DNA of 64,000 nucleotides, taken from positions 124,001 through 188,000 of the forward strand of contig NZ_CAJE01000012.1 in the NCBI RefSeq assembly GCF_000308215.1. Direction: 5' to 3'. Position 1 is the stretch's first letter. The number at the start of each line of letters is the position of its first letter. Origin of the DNA: Methanomassiliicoccus luminyensis B10 (GTDB taxonomy: Archaea > Thermoplasmatota > Thermoplasmata > Methanomassiliicoccales > Methanomassiliicoccaceae). A model generated the notes under the pieces. The model did no database searches and was not told where the DNA came from. It saw only the letters and a list, made by a program, of their open reading frames with translations. Positions 27,017 to 34,576 of the stretch are shown piece by piece. The position numbers and the translations under genes are program-made.

Positions 27017-27050
27017 GTAGCATGCTCAAATCGGTATTATATAATCACAA
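27017..27050 (+). promoter_or_regulatory. shared promoter element, copy B (between the STAND regulator and the DUF835 gene)
   Basis: GTAGCATGCTCAA (27017-27029), five variable bases, then TATTATATAATCACAA (27035-27050). The first block is identical to copy A at 23894 and the second matches at 14 of 16 positions. It lies in the 126-bp divergent region of the STAND gene and the DUF835 gene; a regulator here could control both directions. The TATA core (ATTATATAAT) is almost symmetric and might work both ways. Confidence 0.7.
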
Positions 27051-27086
27051 TCCAACAAGGCCTGAAGTGAGCGGAGGGGTTGAAGG

Positions 27087-27632
27087 TTGAAGGAAGAGAC
27101 CAGAATATCACTGCTAATAGAAGGCTACCCGCGCTATGGATACCAGACATACTCTCGGATCGTTGGCTCTGCCAGCAACAGCCTGTGCATCAGTCGGCTG
27201 CACCCGGAATACGTGGCCCATAAGTTCGGCCTGGAGAGGTCTAAGCACTACTGGCTTAGCGGACAGAAGGGACAAGACGTGATCTCCCCGAGATCGATGC
27301 ACCATCTGGTGAAGGCGCTGCGCATCGATCTCCGCGGCAGGGGCGGCGGGGTGGCGTTCATGGACGGGCTGGAATACCTGCTCCTGTTCAATGACACCGC
27401 CAGGGTCATGGAGGGGCTGGAGGAGATCGACGCGCTGCTCCGGCAGGCCAACGTGGACCTGATCATCGCGGTAGACCCGCTGACATTAGAACAGAACGAT
27501 CTGGACCGCCTGTACGAAGCGTTCCCGAGGCACTCGGTGAGGTCGATCCTGGAAAAGTACTCTATCCTAGGATCTCAGCAAATCTCTGAAGCCGTGCCAG
27601 GTAGCGAGGCTCAAGGGATCGCGGGTCTATAG
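27087..27632 (+). CDS. DUF835 domain protein 1
   Basis: The 181-residue protein starts at TTG 27087 with GGAGGGG 6 nt upstream. It is a DUF835 domain: a P-loop-free RecA/KaiC-like fold with LCISRLHPEYVAHKFG, HYWLSGQKGQDVISP, GGGVAFMDGLEYLLLFND and DLIIAVDPLTLE. The GLEYL motif is the family mark. DUF835 proteins are abundant in Thermoplasmatota and often attach to sensor domains; stand-alone function is unknown. Its last 71 nt overlap the end of the convergent DUF835 gene. Confidence 0.83.
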   Translation: MKEETRISLLIEGYPRYGYQTYSRIVGSASNSLCISRLHPEYVAHKFGLERSKHYWLSGQKGQDVISPRSMHHLVKALRIDLRGRGGGVAFMDGLEYLLLFNDTARVMEGLEEIDALLRQANVDLIIAVDPLTLEQNDLDRLYEAFPRHSVRSILEKYSILGSQQISEAVPGSEAQGIAGL

Positions 27633-28101
27633 GCACAATAAGGATGGCCTGCGAGGCCATCACCACATCGTTCACCTGCTCGATGAACGCCTGGACTCTG
27701 GAGAACTCGTTGAAGGCGCAGAGATATTCGATGCCATCTATCAGTACCACGCCGTGCTTTTTCCCCATGAGGAACGAGCTCACTCTCTGAGCGATGTGGC
27801 CAAGCTGATCGGGCGGTACGTTATTGGGTCCGTTCCGCTCGCTCAGCCACAATGCCTCTACGCGTTTTCCGGGCCACCGGCCCTGCATTAGGTCGGGGTG
27901 CATTCGGGTCACGCACATCACCTTGGACCCGGAATAGAGGAAGTCCTGCACGATCCGGCAGGCCTTGTCCATCTTCTTCTCGTTGATGAAATAGGTCCTT
28001 CCGTAATCGAACTCTATGGGACTGATGCCCATGGAGATGCTCAGCGGCTCGAGCTTTTGTTCCTCATCCTTTATCGGCCCAGGTACGAACAGCGCGGACA
28101 C
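27562..28101 (-). CDS. DUF835 domain protein 2
   Basis: The 179-residue product starts at a GTG on 28099-28101. It shares the DUF835 motifs with its convergent neighbour: VMCVTRMHPDLMQGRW, ALWLSERNGPNNVPP, GVVLIDGIEYLCAFN and AILIVPIDPRSLEPRYL. A TATA-like ATATTTAT on the minus strand near 28147-28158 would start transcription about 20 nt before the GTG. The two genes end inside each other's coding sequence (27562-27632), so their transcripts are mutually antisense there. Confidence 0.82.
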   Translation of the reverse strand: MSALFVPGPIKDEEQKLEPLSISMGISPIEFDYGRTYFINEKKMDKACRIVQDFLYSGSKVMCVTRMHPDLMQGRWPGKRVEALWLSERNGPNNVPPDQLGHIAQRVSSFLMGKKHGVVLIDGIEYLCAFNEFSRVQAFIEQVNDVVMASQAILIVPIDPRSLEPRYLARLQRFAEILG

Positions 28102-28261
28102 CTACCGAGAGTTTTCCCCTTGGGAAATTGGGGGTGACAGCGCCTTGTGGGTATAAATATCTGACTTAATAAATGGACTCCAGGCGGCATCGCTGCTGCG
28201 CTTTTCGCAGCAGGCGCCCCCGAAGAAAAAGGTTTTCCTAAAGGGGTTTGACCGCGGGCGT

Positions 28262-29566
28262 TCACTTCAGCTCGCCGTGGATGTACTTGCCGTATCCAGC
28301 CATGTCCAGCAGCCCGTGGCCGGACAGGTTGAACACGATGACCTTCTCCTCGCCGGTCTTCTTGGCCTCCAGGGCTTTGTCGATGGCCGCTTTGATGGCG
28401 TGCGAGGACTCCGGCGCGGGGATGATGCCCTCGGTCTTGGCGAAGGTCAGCGCGGCCTCGAAGGTCTCGGTCTGTACGTACGATACCGGGGTCACCAGGC
28501 CCATATTGGTGACCGCAGAGACGGTGGGGGCCATTCCGTGGTACCTCAGCCCCCCGGCGTGGATGGGCGAGGGCATGAAGTCGTGGCCCAGAGTGTACAT
28601 CTTAAACAGCGGGGTCATTCCGGCGGTGTCGCCGAAGTCGTAGCGGTACTCCCCCTCCGTGAGGGACGGGACCGATTTCGGTTCGACGGCAATGAACTCG
28701 GTGTCGATCTTGCCCTTAAGCTTCTGCTCCATCATGGGGAAGGCGAACCCTCCGAAGTTGGAGCCGCCGCCCACGCAGGCGATCATGTAGTCAGGCTGGA
28801 CGTCGATCATCTCCAGCTGCTTGATGACCTCCTGCCCGATGACGGTCTGGTGCAGGATGACATGGTTGGTGACGCTGCCCAGAGCATACTTGGTGTTCTT
28901 GTGGGTCACGCAGGACTCGATCGCTTCCGATATCGCGATGCCCAGGGAGCCGGGGTTGTTGGGGTCCTGCTCCAGCAGCTTTCTCCCGAAGTTGGTATGG
29001 GGAGAGGGGGACGCATACACCTTTCCGCCGTACGATTCCATGATCAGCCGGCGGAAGGGCTTCTGATCGAAGGACACCCGGACCATCCAAACCTGGCAGT
29101 CCAGGCCGAAGTGGGCGCAGGACAGCGAAAGGGCCGTGCCCCACTGTCCCGCCCCGGTCTCGGTGGTCAGGTGCTCCACGCCCTCTTTCATATTGTAGTA
29201 CACCTGGGGGATGGCGGTGTTCGGCTTGTGCGAGCCCGCGGGGCTCAGGTCCTCGCGCTTGAAGTAGATCTTGGCGGGGGTCTTCAGGAACTGCTCGAGC
29301 CTCCTGGCCCTCTGCAGGGGAGAGGGGCGCTGGAGCATGACATAGGCGTCCCGCACCTCCTCGGGGATGTCGATGTAACGGTCGGTGGAGATCTCCTGAG
29401 CGATGATTCTCTTGGGAAAGATGGCCTCAAGGGTCTCGGGCTTGGCCGGCTCGTTGGTCTTGGGGTCGACGGGCGGGGGCAGTTGAACGTCCCCGCCGAT
29501 GTTGTACCATTTGCGCGGTATGTCGTCCAAGCTCAACATTACGCGGTCATCTTTGTGAATAGCCAT
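28262..29566 (-). CDS. trpB2: tryptophan synthase beta-like protein (TrpB2)
   Basis: The ATG at 29566 gives [20 protein letters not shown]; a longer frame to 29623 would add an unrelated stretch. The 434-residue protein is the TrpB2 subtype, with a long N-terminal extension and PLP lysine at about residue 114 in AGSHKPNTA. Other landmarks are [16 protein letters not shown] and [10 protein letters not shown]. TrpB2 condenses serine or phosphoserine with indole without needing TrpA; no trpA lies nearby. An 8-bp hairpin downstream (28193-28213, CTGCTGCG/CGCAGCAG) may mark its 3' end. Confidence 0.92.
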   Translation of the reverse strand: MAIHKDDRVMLSLDDIPRKWYNIGGDVQLPPPVDPKTNEPAKPETLEAIFPKRIIAQEISTDRYIDIPEEVRDAYVMLQRPSPLQRARRLEQFLKTPAKIYFKREDLSPAGSHKPNTAIPQVYYNMKEGVEHLTTETGAGQWGTALSLSCAHFGLDCQVWMVRVSFDQKPFRRLIMESYGGKVYASPSPHTNFGRKLLEQDPNNPGSLGIAISEAIESCVTHKNTKYALGSVTNHVILHQTVIGQEVIKQLEMIDVQPDYMIACVGGGSNFGGFAFPMMEQKLKGKIDTEFIAVEPKSVPSLTEGEYRYDFGDTAGMTPLFKMYTLGHDFMPSPIHAGGLRYHGMAPTVSAVTNMGLVTPVSYVQTETFEAALTFAKTEGIIPAPESSHAIKAAIDKALEAKKTGEEKVIVFNLSGHGLLDMAGYGKYIHGELK

Positions 29567-29639
29567 GCTATGTGGGAAGGCGATAAAGCATATATAATTA
29601 TATTTTTGATGATTAGTGCACATACTTGTACACTATTCC

Positions 29640-31415
29640 TCACCCACACGACTCGCATTGCATGGCGCCCTCCTCCGCCCGCATGGGCTGCCCGCAATGG
29701 GGACAGAGGCTGATGCTCCCCAGGGCGGTGAGGACCTGCCCCTGCCGGGAACCCTCCCTGTACACCGTGATGCCCTTGCACTTTTTGGAGTGCGCGTACT
29801 GGTACGCGCGGAGCACATCCTTCCAGGATGACGACTCCGGGAGGTTGATGGTCTTGGACACTGCGTTGTCGACGTGCTTCTGGAACACCGCCTGGACATC
29901 GACCTGCTCCTCCACCTCGATGTCGTGGGCGGTGACGAAAGCGTCCTTCGCTTCCTTCGGTACCTCATCCAGCCCCTGCACCGACAGGGACGTGGTGAGC
30001 TTGCGCATGAGCTCCTCGGAATAGAAGCCCCCCTTGACGGCCGCGGACACGAAATGAGGGTTCACTTCCATGAGACGCTGCCCGCCCAGCACGTTCTTGG
30101 TGTAGGCGATGGCGTAGTACGGCTCGATGCCCGAGGAGCATGACGCGATCATGCTGATGGTCCCGGTCGGAGCGATGGACAGCACCGTGGCGTTGCGGCG
30201 GGGGCCCTTGAATATCGACTTGGAGATGTTGGGGAAGTCTCCCCTGGACCGGGCGATGTCGCCCGAGGCCTTCTCAGCCTTGTCCTTGATGAACACAATG
30301 AGATTCTCGGCGATCTCCAGCGATCTCTTGCTGCCGTAGCGCACCCTCATGCGGGCGAGCATGTCGGCGAAGCCCATGACGCCCAGTCCGATCTTGCGGT
30401 TGCCCAGCACCACCGCTCTCGTCTCCTCCAGGGGGAACCGGTTGGCGTCGATGACGTTGTCCAGGAAGCGGACCCCGAGGTCCACGGTCCTGGCCAGCTT
30501 GTCCATGTCCAGCTCGGCACTGTCATCGCCGAACATGCGGTCCAGGTTGATCGAGCCGAGGTTGCACGCCTCGAACGGGAGCAGCGGCACCTCCCCGCAG
30601 GGGTTGGTGGCCTCAATATCTCCCAGCCCAGGGGTGGGATTGCTCCTGTTCACCGCGTCTATGAATATGGCCCCGGGATCGCCGGTGTTCCACGCCGAGG
30701 TGGCCATCCTCTCCAGTATGTACGGCGCCGACACCGTGCGGGAGACCTTGTCGGTTCGGGGATTGACGAGGTCGTAGTCCTCGCCCTTCCCGGCCTTCTC
30801 CATGAACTCGTCGGTGACGGCCACCGAGATATTGAAATTGGTCAGCGCCCCCGATTCCTCCTTGGCGGAGATGAACCTCTCCACATCAGGGTGGTCGACC
30901 CTCAATATGCCCATGTTGGCCCCCCTCCTCCGACCGCCCTGCTTTATGGCCTCGGTGGCGGCGTCGAACACTTTCATGAACGACACCGGGCCGGACGCGA
31001 TGCCGCCGGTGGATTTGACCGCGTCGCCGGCGGGGCGGAGGCGGGAGAAGGAGAAGCCGGCCCCGCCCCCGGTCTGATGGATCAACGCCGCCTGCTTCAC
31101 CGCGGTGTAGATGGACTCGATGGAGTCGTCGATGGGAACGACGAAGCAGGCCGAGAGCTGCTGCAGGTCGGTCCCGGCGTTCATCAGGGTGGGCGAGTTC
31201 GGCAGGAACTCCAGGTCCCTCATGGCCCGGTAGAACTTCTCTTCCTCCTCCGCCCTCTTGCGATCATGGTAGTGGTCGTTGACGGCGGCGACGTTCCTGG
31301 CGACCCTGCGGAACATCTGGTCGGGCGTCTCGATGACCTTCCCGTCCTCGCCTTTTATCAAATAGCGCTTCTCCAGGACCTGGAGGGCGTTGGCGCTGAT
31401 GGGAGGAGAGTTCAT
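29640..31415 (-). CDS. nrdJ: adenosylcobalamin-dependent (class II) ribonucleotide reductase
   Basis: The 591-residue protein makes deoxyribonucleotides using a radical from coenzyme B12. Active-site features are LSACFVVPIDDSIE near residue 88, HQTGGGAGFSFSRLRP near 112, NPCGEVPLLPFEACNLGSIN near 270 and the PTGTISMIA loop near 410. The C terminus has a CPHCGQPMRAEEGAMQCESCG zinc ribbon/redox tail. It lacks an N-terminal ATP cone, so allosteric activity control is probably absent. No thioredoxin gene is adjacent. Confidence 0.93.
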   Translation of the reverse strand: MNSPPISANALQVLEKRYLIKGEDGKVIETPDQMFRRVARNVAAVNDHYHDRKRAEEEEKFYRAMRDLEFLPNSPTLMNAGTDLQQLSACFVVPIDDSIESIYTAVKQAALIHQTGGGAGFSFSRLRPAGDAVKSTGGIASGPVSFMKVFDAATEAIKQGGRRRGANMGILRVDHPDVERFISAKEESGALTNFNISVAVTDEFMEKAGKGEDYDLVNPRTDKVSRTVSAPYILERMATSAWNTGDPGAIFIDAVNRSNPTPGLGDIEATNPCGEVPLLPFEACNLGSINLDRMFGDDSAELDMDKLARTVDLGVRFLDNVIDANRFPLEETRAVVLGNRKIGLGVMGFADMLARMRVRYGSKRSLEIAENLIVFIKDKAEKASGDIARSRGDFPNISKSIFKGPRRNATVLSIAPTGTISMIASCSSGIEPYYAIAYTKNVLGGQRLMEVNPHFVSAAVKGGFYSEELMRKLTTSLSVQGLDEVPKEAKDAFVTAHDIEVEEQVDVQAVFQKHVDNAVSKTINLPESSSWKDVLRAYQYAHSKKCKGITVYREGSRQGQVLTALGSISLCPHCGQPMRAEEGAMQCESCG

Positions 31416-31569
31416 AGAAAGCGATGGGGCGTGCTGTTCTTATAACCCTGTCGAACGATGGCGCTCCGGCTAGCAAGCGGAGGGGGCCGCATGGCAAGGC
31501 GTTCTCCACCGCGCTCCCGACCGCAAAGCGCTCAAGTCAAGCTATACTTCCGATGGAACAGGACGGAGG

Positions 31570-31837
31570 TCATCCCCTGGGACCTGCTGTACGTTCCGAC
31601 CTTGAGCCGAGGATCAGGAACAAGAAGACGATCATCGCGATGATCGACATGGTCGGGAGCGACATGGTGGCTAAGAATCCTCCCTACTGGGTCACGTTCG
31701 AGATCGCGGACCTGCAGGCCGCTAGGAGTCTTGCGGTACAGCAGCTCCCGTACGTCGTTCTCCTTCCCTGGCCCCGCAAGGTCATTCAGAGATGCCCCTG
31801 CCTTTTCCGACTTCTTGTCGCTTATCAAGTTACTCAA
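31570..31837 (-). pseudogene. possible frameshifted small membrane protein
   Basis: A minus-strand frame from TTG 31837 encodes a polar stretch (MSNLISDKKSEKAGASLNDL onward, about 52 residues), but its continuation is not protein-like. In the neighbouring frame an ATG at 31663-31665 opens 31 residues with a clean transmembrane helix (MSIIAMIVFLFLILG) and a TGA at 31570-31572. Joining the two by a one-base shift near 31680 would give a plausible tail-anchored protein of about 85-90 residues. This is weak evidence. The rest of the gap 31416-31986 shows nothing I can support apart from the ferredoxin promoter region. Confidence 0.25.
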
Positions 31838-31986
31838 CCCTTCACTCCCTGGCTGTTTTCAGTTGAGGGGTAAGAGGAATAAGCAAAAAGACAGCCCCGA
31901 ACCTGATTGCCAGGCCGAAGGGCATCGAAAAGTCTTATTTCCCCAGAACGCCCTTTTGCTCCACAAAGGAGCATGGAGGCAAGATC

Positions 31987-32205
31987 ATGGTTACCAAGAG
32001 CTACGAGAGCCAGACCAAAGGCGTAAAGATCGATGTCGACCAGGAGCTGTGCAAGGGCCTCAATGATTGCGTGGAGGTATGCCCGGTGGACGTTTTCGAC
32101 CTCATAGACGGAAAGGCGGTGGCCTCGCGGATCGACGATTGCATAGAGTGCTGCCAGTGCGTGGACGCCTGCCCTGAAGGGGCCATAAAGCACTCGTCCT
32201 GCTGA
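31987..32205 (+). CDS. small ferredoxin with an incomplete first cluster motif
   Basis: The 72-residue protein has two ferredoxin motifs. The second is complete (CIECCQCVDACP). The first reads CKGLNDCVEVCP, where the second cysteine of CxxCxxCxxxCP is Leu. One site can therefore bind [4Fe-4S] and the other probably [3Fe-4S] or a cluster with a non-Cys ligand. An AAAGGAG Shine-Dalgarno sequence (about 31968-31974) lies upstream. The role is electron transfer with an unknown partner. Its 3' end overlaps a convergent gene by about 100 nt. Confidence 0.87.
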   Translation: MVTKSYESQTKGVKIDVDQELCKGLNDCVEVCPVDVFDLIDGKAVASRIDDCIECCQCVDACPEGAIKHSSC

Positions 32206-33100
32206 TCGACTCAGGGGGCGGGGCCCGGATGAGCCCGCGCGCGGACCAGCCCCTCGCCACCCTCCCTGATTTTATCGCCGTACGGAGATGCGGCGGGGTC
32301 ATGGTCCCGCGGTCGGTGATCGCTTCGGCGAACAGGTCCAGCGGGGTGCTTTCGAACACCTGGATATGCTCGCTGAGCCTTTCCCCGATGACCTCGTCCC
32401 TGACCATCAGGTCCGAGAGGATGACGGGGCATACCTTGCTCCATCCGCACAGTGCGTAAGCGGGTACGCCGGCGGAGCGGGCCGCCTCTGCAAGAGCTCG
32501 GGTCCCCACCTTGTTGATGAGCCCCCCGCCGGTCATGGAGTCGGCGCCAGTGATCGCGGCGTCGACATCGGCCATGCGGGCGAATATGGTAGAGTCGTAG
32601 ATTATCTCGCAGTCCATATGCTCAGATAACAGGCGCGCGAACTGCCGGCCCTCCGCTCCGGGAGCGGATTCCGTTATCGTGACCTTGACAGAACGGCGCT
32701 CGGAAAGCGCCAAGAGCGCCTTGGCCACCGTTGAGGAGTAAGATGTGGTCATGATCCAGTCGCCCTTGACGCTCCTGGCGGCCTCCTCGGCGATAAGCGG
32801 TCCGCTGCGCTTCTCCATCTTCTTCATTTCCGTCAGGACCTCGCGTAGGCGCGCCAGGCCGGACGCCCCCTCCTCAGCCAGGAGCATGATGGAATTGGCG
32901 ATGTTGAACACCGGCGCGATGCTCGGCTTCCCCCGGTGCATGGCGACGGCGAAGTCCTCCCACTCCCGGGTAGGGATGGCGGCAGCGTCATCGTCCGGGA
33001 TGGCCAGGATGCCGTCCAGAACAGTCCCCATCATCTCCGCCGCGCCGGATCGAACGTCCCCGGCCAGGCTGTCCGCGATCGCATGCAGGCGCCGGTCCAT
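32102..33100 (-). CDS. eIF2B alpha-like/ribose-1,5-bisphosphate isomerase family protein
   Basis: An ATG at 33100 lies about 25 nt after a TTTAAAAATA box, so a leaderless start there (MDRRLHAIADSLAGDV) is more likely than the GTG at 33121. The core of about 280 residues matches the eIF2B-alpha/R15P isomerase/MtnA family, with GADSMTGGGLINKVGT, a proline-containing PVFNIANSIM and AGVPAYALCGWSKVCP. Subgroup and substrate are uncertain. After TDRGTMTPPHL the sequence becomes arginine-rich and low in complexity, running about 50 residues into the antisense of the ferredoxin gene. The natural stop may have been lost by mutation or a sequencing error near 32210-32290. Confidence 0.75.
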   Translation of the reverse strand: MDRRLHAIADSLAGDVRSGAAEMMGTVLDGILAIPDDDAAAIPTREWEDFAVAMHRGKPSIAPVFNIANSIMLLAEEGASGLARLREVLTEMKKMEKRSGPLIAEEAARSVKGDWIMTTSYSSTVAKALLALSERRSVKVTITESAPGAEGRQFARLLSEHMDCEIIYDSTIFARMADVDAAITGADSMTGGGLINKVGTRALAEAARSAGVPAYALCGWSKVCPVILSDLMVRDEVIGERLSEHIQVFESTPLDLFAEAITDRGTMTPPHLRTAIKSGRVARGWSARGLIRAPPPESISRTSALWPLQGRRPRTGSTLCNRRSARPPPFRL

Positions 33101-33169
33101 GGTGCCTGTATCGGAGAACACGTATTTTTAAACAGTTTATAAGAAGGGGTTTGAAAAAGGCGGGGCCGG

Positions 33170-33643
33170 TCAAGCGTAGCTCGATATGACCTCGTCCGAT
33201 ATGTTCTCGAGCTTCACCAGCTTCTGCGGGTAGTGGCTGCGCGGGTCCAGGCTTATGATCAGGTTGCTGCCCTCGGTGTTCACCTTCTCGTGGGTGCGGG
33301 ACAGCACGTCCAGCACGGGGCGGAACCCATTCCACATTTCCAGCACGTCCAGGCCGTTCAGCACTATGATCCCGTCCTTGTTGCGGGACAGGAACACATC
33401 GATGTTCTCCTCGAACATCGCCAGGTTCATGGGCGGTATGCAGTCGGGGTTCGGCCGGGTGCTCAACCACATGGTCTCCAGCATATCCTCATCGAAATCG
33501 AGCTGGGACCGGAGGAGCCGGGGCGGATTCTTGGAGATGTACAAGGTCCTCCGTCCCTTGTCCAGCTCCTTCCTCAACACTTGGTGCGTTCTCAGCGGGA
33601 CCCTCTCTTCGAACAGATAGAATTTACCCTTCGACAACTTCAT
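33170..33643 (-). CDS. DUF835 domain protein 3
   Basis: The 157-residue protein is a third DUF835 member: TLYISKNPPRLLRSQLDF, TMWLSTRPNPDCIPP, GIIVLNGLDVLEMWN and SNLIISLDPRSHYPQK occupy the positions of the equivalent motifs in the genes at 27.1 and 27.6 kb. The GLD-L motif replaces GIEYL. A TATA-like ATTATATAATT lies at 33721-33732 on the far side, about 80 nt before the start. The GCATGC promoter element of the first DUF835 gene is not present here. Confidence 0.8.
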   Translation of the reverse strand: MKLSKGKFYLFEERVPLRTHQVLRKELDKGRRTLYISKNPPRLLRSQLDFDEDMLETMWLSTRPNPDCIPPMNLAMFEENIDVFLSRNKDGIIVLNGLDVLEMWNGFRPVLDVLSRTHEKVNTEGSNLIISLDPRSHYPQKLVKLENISDEVISSYA

Positions 33644-33743
33644 CTAAAACCTCCATTCCCTCCAGTTGGGCCATGATAAAAGTGATTGAATATTAACGGC
33701 TTTCCCGTGATTCGGTCCGAAATTATATAATTATACCACAAAT

Positions 33744-33800
33744 ATAGCGCAATAATGCCATATTGAATAGATATTATTAGATGCTGGCATATGGCGCTAT
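33744..33800. promoter_or_regulatory. inverted repeats between DUF835 gene 3 and rnpB
   Basis: ATAGCGC (33744-33750) is repeated inversely as GCGCTAT (33794-33800), and GCCATAT (33757-33763) as ATATGGC (33789-33795). The elements sit just upstream of the TATA-like box of the DUF835 gene at 33170-33643. They may be operator half-sites. The rest of 33644-33926 is AT-rich with no open frame I can support. Confidence 0.3.
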
Positions 33801-33926
33801 TATGACGGAGTGAGGCGCACAAGTCGCCATGCTAGGGGGTATATGATTGTTTCCAACGAATCATCTGGGCGTATGAGCTGGATTGGGTGAAAGGAGAATT
33901 GGTCGAAATTTGGACGGAGAAAAAGG

Positions 33927-34225
33927 TGTCAGGTGAGGGTAGTAGGCCCCCTTCTGTTTCAGGCAGCATTCAACTAAGCACCCTACCCGTCGGTCCTGAG
34001 TAGTCACTCCGACTGTTTGGGCTTGCTCCGGTGGGGAGTCGCCGTTTCACCATATCCTAGACCAACGTCACCGCCGGGCGGATCATTCTCGGTCAAGGCT
34101 GTGTCGTTTCTGCGCCCTTGCCTTGGCTCTCACCAAGCCACTCGCGTGGCCCACCATCTCATGGAGGGGGGACCTTCCTCAGCTGGGCTTGCGCCCTACC
34201 GTCGGCCGCCCTCCCTCTCCTGACA
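33927..34225 (-). ncRNA. rnpB: RNase P RNA
   Basis: On the minus strand the conserved regions of archaeal type A RNase P RNA appear in order: CTGAGGAAGGTCCCCCCTCC (CR I), GGCGCAGAAACGACAC (CR II), GGTGAAACGGCGACTCC (CR III), GGAGCAAGCCCAAACAG (CR IV) and ACAGAAGGGGGCCTAC (CR V). The ends pair as P1 (GTCAGG near 34219-34224 with CCTGAC near 33928-33933). A T run follows on the minus strand at 33921-33924. A TATA-like sequence lies upstream near 34235-34250. Length is about 300 nt, normal for the family. Short open frames in this stretch are accidental. Exact ends are estimates. Confidence 0.9.
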
Positions 34226-34364
34226 GTTTGTGCTAAACTATTATTGTATATTAATTTTGAGCAGGGCTGCTGGATTTTCGTCGTTCATGGAATTTCCCTG
34301 CCGTCCACAACCCCCTTCAGCATGGAAAGTTTTTTAAAAGAGCCCATCATACCGAGAAGAGCAA

Positions 34365-34451
34365 GCAGGGGTAGCCAAGCTTGGCCAACGGCGCAAGATT
34401 GAGGGTCTTGTCCTTAGTGGTCCGAGGGTTCAAATCCCTTCCCCTGCACCA
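34365..34451 (+). tRNA. tRNA-Leu (GAG anticodon), CCA encoded
   Basis: The acceptor arms GCAGGGG (34365-34371) and CCCCTGC (34441-34447) pair perfectly. The anticodon arm is CAAGA-TTGAGGG-TCTTG with anticodon GAG (Leu). A long variable arm, typical of class II tRNAs, precedes the T arm GAGGGTTCAAATCCCTT. The discriminator is A and CCA (34449-34451) is encoded. No intron is seen. Confidence 0.95.
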
Positions 34452-34576
34452 CCACACTTCTCCAGCATACTGATTGTCGAGCCAAATCACGGTGTTTTTC
34501 ATGTCCGGACAGTGATATCCCTCTTCACAGGCGATATCGTCCTATTCCGTCGATACCTGCTGATTAATAATTCCCT

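Noticed and set aside
31660-31690. In-frame TAG before the small membrane helix, considered as pyrrolysine
   Set aside because: The frame upstream of the TAG does not look like protein; a frameshift from the neighbouring frame is more plausible.
34017-34402. Short plus-strand open frames near 34 kb
   Set aside because: They lie across RNase P RNA and tRNA-Leu and have no coding character.
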